From Shewanella mangrovi (GTDB lineage Bacteria; Pseudomonadota; Gammaproteobacteria; Enterobacterales; Shewanellaceae), in the NCBI RefSeq assembly GCF_000753795.1, contig NZ_JPEO01000003.1:372001-436000 (forward strand): 64,000 nt of DNA, written 5' to 3'. Position 1 is the stretch's first letter, and each line of letters opens with the position of its first letter. Positions 58,266-64,000 of this stretch are shown piece after piece. The position numbers and the translations under genes are program-made. The notes beneath the pieces were generated by a model that did not search any database, was not told the DNA's origin, and saw nothing but the letters and a program-made list of their open reading frames with translations.

Positions 58266-61082
58266 ATGGATTTTAAAATGCACCCACACAATATTCATAT
58301 TAAAAATATAAAGCAAGCTAATGAAGACAATAGATTAGCTATATTTGTCGGTGCAGGTATATCAAAAAGCTCTGATACTGATTATATTAGCCTACCTTCG
58401 TGGAGTGATTTAATAACTGAACTAAAGGCAGATTTAGCGATAACTGAAGAACTGGATTATTTAAAACTAGCTCAACTATATTATCTGGAGTTTGGAGAGC
58501 AGACGTACAACCAAACATTGAAGAAATATTTTCCTGAAGACATCCCCCCATCTAGTCTACATCGTACAATTTTGAGGATAAGTCCTCGTGTAATAATAAC
58601 TACGAACTGGGACTGCATCATTGAAAACGCAATAGAGCAGGAAGGCTATCTATACGATACGATATGCACAGACAAAGACTTAGTCAGTTCAACTAGTCCG
58701 AACAAATTTATTAAAATCCATGGTGATTTCAAAAATCACAATATAGTTTTCAAAGAAGATGACTACCTCAATTACTCAAGAAACTTCCCGCTAATAGAAA
58801 ACTACATTAAGTCAATATTTTCAACACATACTGTTCTATTTTTAGGGTATTCCTATAATGACATTAACCTTAAACACATAATGAAATGGTTACAAAGTCA
58901 TTCCAGTTCAGCTCCTCAAATGTATTTGGTAAATTTCAAAACAAACAAGCCTCAAGAAAGCTACTTGAGAAATTATGGGATCACCACATTAGTTATAGAT
59001 AGCGAAAGCTATTCTATTGATGAAATTCAGCATTTAGAGGAACGGTCAGCGCTAACTCAATCTTTTTTAAAATCTATCATTCAAGATGATAGAGCTGTAG
59101 ACCCGAACGATGACCAGGAAGTTATCAGTTTCATATACGAACGTATAAAACACTTAAAACAGCTAAGTTCAATAACTCATAATCAAATACGGCGAGCTAT
59201 AACAAACTGTGGATTTCGTTACGATGACGATGGCTTAAATGTATTAGAATTATTCAAGCCTCAAGGAATTCTGACTACGGACTACAGCGAAACCACTAGA
59301 TGTCTTCACGAAAAATTCTTGGAGCTTCTGTCTCGCATAGACTTGTTGAATGAAGATGAAAAAGAGAAGTTTTATCTAAGAAATTCAACGCTTACGGACA
59401 TATTTTCTATCCTATCTCTAGCTTATATCAAAGGTGTCGTTTTACCTAACAATAATGATAGAGGCAAAACAATGTACTTTGTAAACGAGAAAATCGATTC
59501 CGCTCAAGACTTAGAAAAGAAAGATCGAGAACACATATCTTTTTCAGCATGTGAATGCAAAAGTAATGATCTTGTAAAATCCTTGTCTTCAGAATCTTAT
59601 GAGAATTATAAAAATGGCAAGTGCGAATTAGCATTTAAGAAAAATTCTGAATTGATTCTAGTCTGTAAAATGCATCGAATATATTCGTTCCTATTGATAG
59701 CGCTATTTAACAAAAATACGATTTTACGGATGCTCAAGTATTCTTTTTCTACAGAGCAAAGAAACGAATTTGCAAAGGAAGCTGAAGTAGAACTTCAAGA
59801 TGAATTTTTTAAATTTCCAAGGTCTGAGATAAAAAAGAATCAAGCCCTGTATGATTTTTTGTCCCTACACTCAGTTCATCAGAAAGCAAATGAGTGTACT
59901 AAAAAGGTACTTGATCTCACCAAAACCATTAAAAGTATAAAAGCTGGAGGAATAAGCCTTAACAACAATGCAGATGAGCCAACTTCTACACACATAAACC
60001 TATTAATGTTCGCATTGAAAAATCACATAATGATTGATCAATACGCTCCATACAAAGCTGTTATGAGAGACTTCATCAAGATCTCCATACTCCGTCAATC
60101 AGTAAAAGAAAGAGTAAAACTCAACCAATATGAGTTTTACTCTGCCATCCAATTCTACTCATCAAAAGACCTTAAATCGGAGCTTAGTATATTCTTTAAA
60201 AATGAAGATTCCACTCAGCTTCGTCTAGATGCTAGCGATGAGTGTTGCGAGTGGATTACTTCTACCATTTTGCCAAACTTAACAGATCGATTAATACAAG
60301 ATAGAAGTTTATCCAACAGCTATGAAATTGAATTTATAAACAGTGTACAATTATTGTCATTTCTTAATTTAAATGTTTATCACTTCTCAAAAGTTATGAG
60401 TGAGTTTTCTCGGTTAATTATTAGTAGTTCAACAACTATCGGGACATATAAGGCAGTAAATGAATTTTTAGCACACCAGCACAATTTATTTGAACGAGAG
60501 ATCAAAACTGACATTTTGATAAAGATATTAAACACGTTAATCGACAAAATCACTTCCAAAACAGCGCATGGTTACGATAACCATGCGATAACCAATGGAT
60601 CTATAGATAATTTATACGATTATATCGGGTTAGAAAATGGCGAGTACACTGATAAGGAGCGAGTCAACCGACTAGTGTTTGAACTTGGGACTTACACTCT
60701 GGAAGAGCAGCGTAAGTTTTCGAGATCTCTGCTTTACAGCATTTTTAACATATCGAACGCTACTGTTCGAAATATTATTAGGAAATTCATTGAGAGCGTT
60801 ATTTCTCAACCGAAAACAAAAGACATAGATGATTGGGAATTTGAACTTTGGTCAGTCGCAGTTGGTTTTAAAGATTTTGAGACAGAGGCTGCTACGAAGC
60901 TAGATGAATATTTAGAACAGTTTCGTGATGGAAAAACGTTTTCAACAAAGCTATATTCACTTAAAGGATTAACTCAATATTTAGTAGATAAAAATAAAAT
61001 TAACACTCTAGAAGTTCTAAACAAAGAGTTAGGCGATCTTATAGAACAGTATGAAAACCGTCCAAATTTTTCAGTTATTTGA
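58266..61082 (+). CDS. SIR2-domain protein, probable anti-phage NADase effector
   Basis: A 938-residue protein. The N-terminal SIR2-type domain (about 20-260) shows GAGIS (29-33), TTNWD (112-116), KIHGD with His152 and GYSYND, the NAD-binding set of defence sirtuins. The rest is a long helical region without Walker motifs, so it is not a STAND ATPase of the Avs type; DSR-like architecture fits better. Base composition is clearly more AT-rich than the neighbouring trio genes, a sign of separate acquisition. No substrate is proven. Confidence 0.75.
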   Translation: MDFKMHPHNIHIKNIKQANEDNRLAIFVGAGISKSSDTDYISLPSWSDLITELKADLAITEELDYLKLAQLYYLEFGEQTYNQTLKKYFPEDIPPSSLHRTILRISPRVIITTNWDCIIENAIEQEGYLYDTICTDKDLVSSTSPNKFIKIHGDFKNHNIVFKEDDYLNYSRNFPLIENYIKSIFSTHTVLFLGYSYNDINLKHIMKWLQSHSSSAPQMYLVNFKTNKPQESYLRNYGITTLVIDSESYSIDEIQHLEERSALTQSFLKSIIQDDRAVDPNDDQEVISFIYERIKHLKQLSSITHNQIRRAITNCGFRYDDDGLNVLELFKPQGILTTDYSETTRCLHEKFLELLSRIDLLNEDEKEKFYLRNSTLTDIFSILSLAYIKGVVLPNNNDRGKTMYFVNEKIDSAQDLEKKDREHISFSACECKSNDLVKSLSSESYENYKNGKCELAFKKNSELILVCKMHRIYSFLLIALFNKNTILRMLKYSFSTEQRNEFAKEAEVELQDEFFKFPRSEIKKNQALYDFLSLHSVHQKANECTKKVLDLTKTIKSIKAGGISLNNNADEPTSTHINLLMFALKNHIMIDQYAPYKAVMRDFIKISILRQSVKERVKLNQYEFYSAIQFYSSKDLKSELSIFFKNEDSTQLRLDASDECCEWITSTILPNLTDRLIQDRSLSNSYEIEFINSVQLLSFLNLNVYHFSKVMSEFSRLIISSSTTIGTYKAVNEFLAHQHNLFEREIKTDILIKILNTLIDKITSKTAHGYDNHAITNGSIDNLYDYIGLENGEYTDKERVNRLVFELGTYTLEEQRKFSRSLLYSIFNISNATVRNIIRKFIESVISQPKTKDIDDWEFELWSVAVGFKDFETEAATKLDEYLEQFRDGKTFSTKLYSLKGLTQYLVDKNKINTLEVLNKELGDLIEQYENRPNFSVI

Positions 61083-61382
61083 GTACACGAGTAGTTAAAA
61101 ATTAGAGTCTCTCCGTAGTCTAGGTTAGGACAGAAGCAATTGGGTAAAATGCCATAAAACAAAGAGCTTTGTCCTGACAAATTCTCCGCTGCGATCCAAA
61201 TTTTCCGTAGTTCGCGGCATTATCTCCATAGAAATTGTAATCCGAAACACATCAGGTACAGTTAAAAACGTAACTCATTTATGTCCATTAATGCCCTACA
61301 GAATTACAAAACTCTGTTTGTGAATGAGCTTTTAGCTTTGTATCGTTGAAAAAGTGGTGTCACCATACTTTATTGTGAGGGT
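61083..61382. other. Intergenic between convergent SIR2 and helicase genes
   Basis: No gene seen. A short inverted repeat ACAAAG/CTTTGT (61159-61172) is too weak to call a terminator. Confidence 0.5.
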
Positions 61383-62798
61383 TTAAAACGGAGAGCTAAA
61401 GGTTGAAACTACCTTTTCTCTGAAACCACCGAGAAGCTCAAATGACAGTGATGCCGCAGGGGCTGATGGTTCTAGTGACATCAACTCTGCCAAATGCGAT
61501 GGCGTATGTTCATCAAGGCAGGCTTGTCCAAATTTGAGTGCGCCAATGGACGTTGGGGGAAGAGTTTTGGATAGCAAAGGAAGGGTATTGACTCGACCCT
61601 GTGAGACTTCAGGTTCTAGTGCTTCCCGGAATACTACTGGAATGTCGGGTATCTCTTCAGCTATGCGGTTTGCGAATTCAACAAGTTTTGGTGCAGCGAA
61701 GGTGTATAGCCAGGCTTCTTGGTTTTTGCTTTTATTTTTACGTAATACTCTACCTAGAACTTGCCTAAAATAGAGTTCAGTTTTGACTCTGCTTAGGTGA
61801 CAACATACTTGGAGACGTGGGATGTCAGTCCCCTCACTAATCATCCCAACACTAACAATCCAGTTTGTTGTGCCGTTCCTGAATTCATCGATTTTTAATG
61901 ACGGTTGTTGTTCTTTGTAAGTAACGATTTCAGCGGTTTGTGCAAACTCTTTTCTGAGAATATTCAGAATATGAGTAGCATGTTCTACTGATGAGGCAAC
62001 GACTAATCCTGCTGCATTTGGATTGTGCAACCTAATGTTATTGAGCTTGTTTGTCGCCAGCTTTAACACATGTCGAACAGCTAGATCATTTTTGATGACT
62101 GATTGGTAAGAAACCGAAGAACCTTTGAATAGATCATCCAGACAATTAAACGTCTTAGTTTCATTATCTTCATCAGTAACAGAGATTTTTTCATTATCAA
62201 TTAAGACGATCTTGGGATTTCTGCATACTCCGTCAGCTACAGCTTCCCTTAAACCGTATATGTAATCGCATTGAATCTGGTTGTTCGGATCTGTATAACG
62301 AGATAGAGCTATCGGTGCCTGATCTGAGCGCCATGGAGTGCCAGTTAATGCTAGGGTGTATTCTGCTTGGTTTTGAATATTCAGTAAGATCTCTTCTCCC
62401 CATGCATTCGCATCTTCTAGAGAACTGCCTGAGCAATGATGGATTTCGTCAAAAACAACGAGTACGCGATTTCGTTTTAGTAGTTGCCAAAAGTCTTCGT
62501 TGAATGACAGCATACTTTGGTAGGTATAAGAGCAACCAATAGCCCCTATTACGCCATCGAAACGACAATCCAATCGTTTTGAAAATGCGGACTTGATCCC
62601 CTGAGATATATTGATGGAAGGTGAAAAGCAAAGCACAAAGTCGATTAGGCCTTCTTCAAGTAGTTGAGCTGCCACTTCGGCCGCCATAATTGTCTTACCG
62701 GCTCCAGGCGTCGCTAAACAGAGAAAGTGTCTGTGTTGGGTATTAAAGTGCTTTAGAGTACGATTGACGCACTCTGATTGCCATTTTCTTAGCCGCAT
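61383..62798 (-). CDS. Superfamily II DEAD/DEAH helicase (ResIII-like)
   Basis: A 471-residue helicase with motif I TPGAGKT (Lys35), motif II DEIHH, motif III TGTPWRSD and motif VI QVLGRVLR, i.e. both RecA-like lobes, but no nuclease domain and no long accessory region. It resembles the helicase part of type III or type I restriction subunits and of Hachiman/Zorya-type or other defence helicases. It follows the winged-helix gene by 5 nt. Confidence 0.75.
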   Translation of the reverse strand: MRLRKWQSECVNRTLKHFNTQHRHFLCLATPGAGKTIMAAEVAAQLLEEGLIDFVLCFSPSINISQGIKSAFSKRLDCRFDGVIGAIGCSYTYQSMLSFNEDFWQLLKRNRVLVVFDEIHHCSGSSLEDANAWGEEILLNIQNQAEYTLALTGTPWRSDQAPIALSRYTDPNNQIQCDYIYGLREAVADGVCRNPKIVLIDNEKISVTDEDNETKTFNCLDDLFKGSSVSYQSVIKNDLAVRHVLKLATNKLNNIRLHNPNAAGLVVASSVEHATHILNILRKEFAQTAEIVTYKEQQPSLKIDEFRNGTTNWIVSVGMISEGTDIPRLQVCCHLSRVKTELYFRQVLGRVLRKNKSKNQEAWLYTFAAPKLVEFANRIAEEIPDIPVVFREALEPEVSQGRVNTLPLLSKTLPPTSIGALKFGQACLDEHTPSHLAELMSLEPSAPAASLSFELLGGFREKVVSTFSSPF

Positions 62799-62803
62799 GA
62801 AGA

Positions 62804-63343
62804 TTATTTACGCTGGTGAGAGAGGACAGATTTAATAGCCTTGATTTGCCCAAGTAGTTTTGAGCTTCTTTCCCGGGCTTGTAAGTACTGAGATTCGAGA
62901 TGTGTCTTCATTTCGGGGAAGGATTGATACAATCGCATATACTCTTCTGATTCACCAATGCTAGTAAGTAGATCCACTTCAGATTCTTTCAAACGTTCTT
63001 CAAGTTGCTTAATAGCATCAATAGTGGTCGAGGGGGCTGATGTGATCTGGTTTGCCGTGGACGTCGTTGTATTTTGCTCGATGAATTTGGTCTCAAAAAA
63101 CAGCTCAGACTTCTGGTACACAATCCTTTTAGAGTTTTTTGTTCCCTTCTTAAGCAGTAAGCCTTTCTTAACCAGTCTATGGATCTGTCTGTAAACATAT
63201 TTGCGTGCCTCATTGGGCTCTTTGGTCACTGCACACATTGCCAAGTATGAGTCAAGTAGCTGTGTCACACTGAAGTTGTCAAAGTTCTCATCTTGGATAA
63301 TGGAATTTAGTTGAGCGTTGATCTTGATGGATGGTTTTGACAT
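62804..63343 (-). CDS. Winged-helix/coiled-coil protein partnered with the helicase
   Basis: A 179-residue protein. The N-terminal part (about 20-85, RKYVYRQIHRLVKKGLLLKK) reads as a winged helix; the C-terminal part (about 110-175) is a coiled coil (IKQLEERLKESEVDLL). Not recognised as a named family. It is upstream of and nearly adjoining the helicase, and divergent from the XRE gene. Confidence 0.6.
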   Translation of the reverse strand: MSKPSIKINAQLNSIIQDENFDNFSVTQLLDSYLAMCAVTKEPNEARKYVYRQIHRLVKKGLLLKKGTKNSKRIVYQKSELFFETKFIEQNTTTSTANQITSAPSTTIDAIKQLEERLKESEVDLLTSIGESEEYMRLYQSFPEMKTHLESQYLQARERSSKLLGQIKAIKSVLSHQRK

Positions 63344-63413
63344 TAACTTTCTCGCAAAGAAGCTCTGTATCCGCTAACTCACCGGGCTAGGAGAGCTTCA
63401 TATTAATTAATGA

Positions 63414-63440
63414 GGATTATAATCCGTGGCTTTATAAGCC
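63414..63440. promoter_or_regulatory. Two adjacent palindromes, candidate XRE operators
   Basis: GGATTATAATCC (63414-63425, perfect 12-bp palindrome) and GGCTT-tat-AAGCC (63428-63440) in the divergent promoter region between the winged-helix gene and the XRE gene. Confidence 0.45.
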
Positions 63441-63478
63441 GCAACTTTGGATAGTCTTTCTCTTTAACGAGAATAAAA

Positions 63479-63685
63479 ATGAAAGACTTAGCTATCCAGT
63501 TTGGTGCAAAATTACGCGATAAGCGCAAGGCTCTCGGGATCTCGCAAGATAAAATGGCGTTATTAGCAGAGATAGATCGTAGCTATGCAGGACGAATTGA
63601 GCGTGGTGAGGTCAACATTACGCTCGAAAAGGCCTATCAACTAGCTGAGATTTTGGAGTGTGACGTCAGAGAGTTATTACCCTAG
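63479..63685 (+). CDS. XRE-family small transcriptional regulator
   Basis: A 68-residue helix-turn-helix protein, little more than the domain itself (FGAKLRDKRKALGISQDKMA, RSYAGRIERGEVNITLEKAYQLA). The size suits controller proteins of restriction-modification or defence operons. It is divergent from the helicase pair and probably binds the palindromes in between, repressing or timing both transcripts. Confidence 0.8.
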   Translation: MKDLAIQFGAKLRDKRKALGISQDKMALLAEIDRSYAGRIERGEVNITLEKAYQLAEILECDVRELLP

Positions 63686-64000
63686 CTTAAGAACAGCCGC
63701 CATTTCAACTCCAGAGGTGTCTCAATGTTACTTTGCAACATCAGAGTCAATACTATCTTAACTAGGAAATGCCCCATTACGATTCAGCAGTGTGATTCTG
63801 GGCTACGTCTAACACACAAAGATTGACCAAATTTTAGTAATGCTAAAAGTGACGGCTATGTTAGCGTTTATCTTTTTTGAATGGTTGAATTACGAGAGAT
63901 AACGATAGGATTAAAGCAGTGATGAACAGCCGAAAAATTAGCTATTGTTGTTAATTCTGCGGATGCAAAATCCAAAGCAAGATTTGCAGCTAACTGCGCC
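63686..64000. other. Region after the XRE gene to the window edge
   Basis: Apart from the composite repeat I see no certain gene. From 63926 one plus-strand frame is open to the edge (ending ADAKSKARFAANCA) but has no ATG or GTG start visible; it may be the beginning of the next gene. Confidence 0.4.
63770..63841 (+). repeat. Composite repeat, outer copy (possible right end of cargo)
   Basis: TGCCCCATT (63770-63778), 43 nt, then the identical 20-nt block at 63822-63841, as at 57215-57286. It is followed by GCTAAAAG, resembling the left junction candidate at 49663-49680. Confidence 0.75.

Noticed and set aside
58266..61082. Avs-type STAND ATPase
   Set aside because: No Walker A motif is present after the SIR2 domain, so the STAND architecture is not supported.
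63926..64000. Partial gene at the right edge
   Set aside because: The open frame has no usual start codon in the window, so it is mentioned only as a possibility.

Overview
The window is chromosomal DNA of a Shewanella-like gammaproteobacterium. The evidence is gene order: rpoS-nlpD-pcm-surE-truD-ispF-ispD-ftsB-eno-pyrG-mazG-relA, then rlmD and barA, is a block I know from Shewanella. The sodium-type motor genes pomAB beside xseB-ispA-dxs, a PilV/W/X/Y1/E minor pilin cluster and a fused OlsF-type ornithine-lipid synthase fit the same group. The species is not identified.

Positions 1-49,650 are mostly housekeeping genes. 1-13,600 (minus strand) holds stress sigma factor, cell-division, isoprenoid, tRNA/rRNA modification, glycolysis, CTP and (p)ppGpp genes. 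13,700-26,450 holds the hybrid kinase BarA, a DUF416 protein, a secreted S9 peptidase, an isocitrate dehydrogenase, RlmM, a DUF423/hydrolase/GcvA cluster and ThiI. 26,600-33,150 holds pomAB, the xseB-ispA-dxs operon and mgtE. 34,345-41,260 holds the anaerobic ubiquinone genes ubiT and ubiUV, a DUF998 membrane protein, a YjiH-family transporter and olsF. 41,320-47,640 is a type IV pilus minor-pilin/PilY1 operon, followed by a hemerythrin-like protein and nfo.

The most unusual part of the core is the roughly 1.2 kb 'empty' stretch 33,147-34,344. It contains five consecutive short transcription units on the plus strand. Each has a sigma-E-type promoter (GAAC, 18-19 nt, TCNNA), a G exactly 11 nt after the first T of the -10, and a Rho-independent terminator 85-115 nt later. 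Four of the five predicted RNAs share a 5' segment (TCATCAT, 0-4 nt, CTCCCT) and then a hairpin whose stem differs in every copy while its loop keeps CTAGCGC. The shared segment is antisense to a Shine-Dalgarno plus ATG-ATG start region and resembles the seed of enterobacterial MicA. I read this as a tandem family of envelope-stress small RNAs that silence outer-membrane protein mRNAs; this is inference from sequence.

From about 49,660 to past the right edge lies a mobile island inserted after nfo. It begins with five translationally coupled genes: a TTG-started tyrosine recombinase, a large second recombinase, a small partner (these three match the Gamma-Mobile-Trio GmtY/GmtZ/GmtX layout), a VPA1267-like small protein and a RecD-like helicase. 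The cargo is a trypsin-like protease next to an AT-rich SIR2 protein (a probable anti-phage pair), then a superfamily II helicase with a winged-helix/coiled-coil partner, divergent from an XRE regulator. The cargo is bracketed by two copies of a composite repeat (TGCCCCATT, 43 nt, a 20-bp identical block) at 57,215-57,286 and 63,770-63,841, suggesting it was added as a unit between recombination ends.
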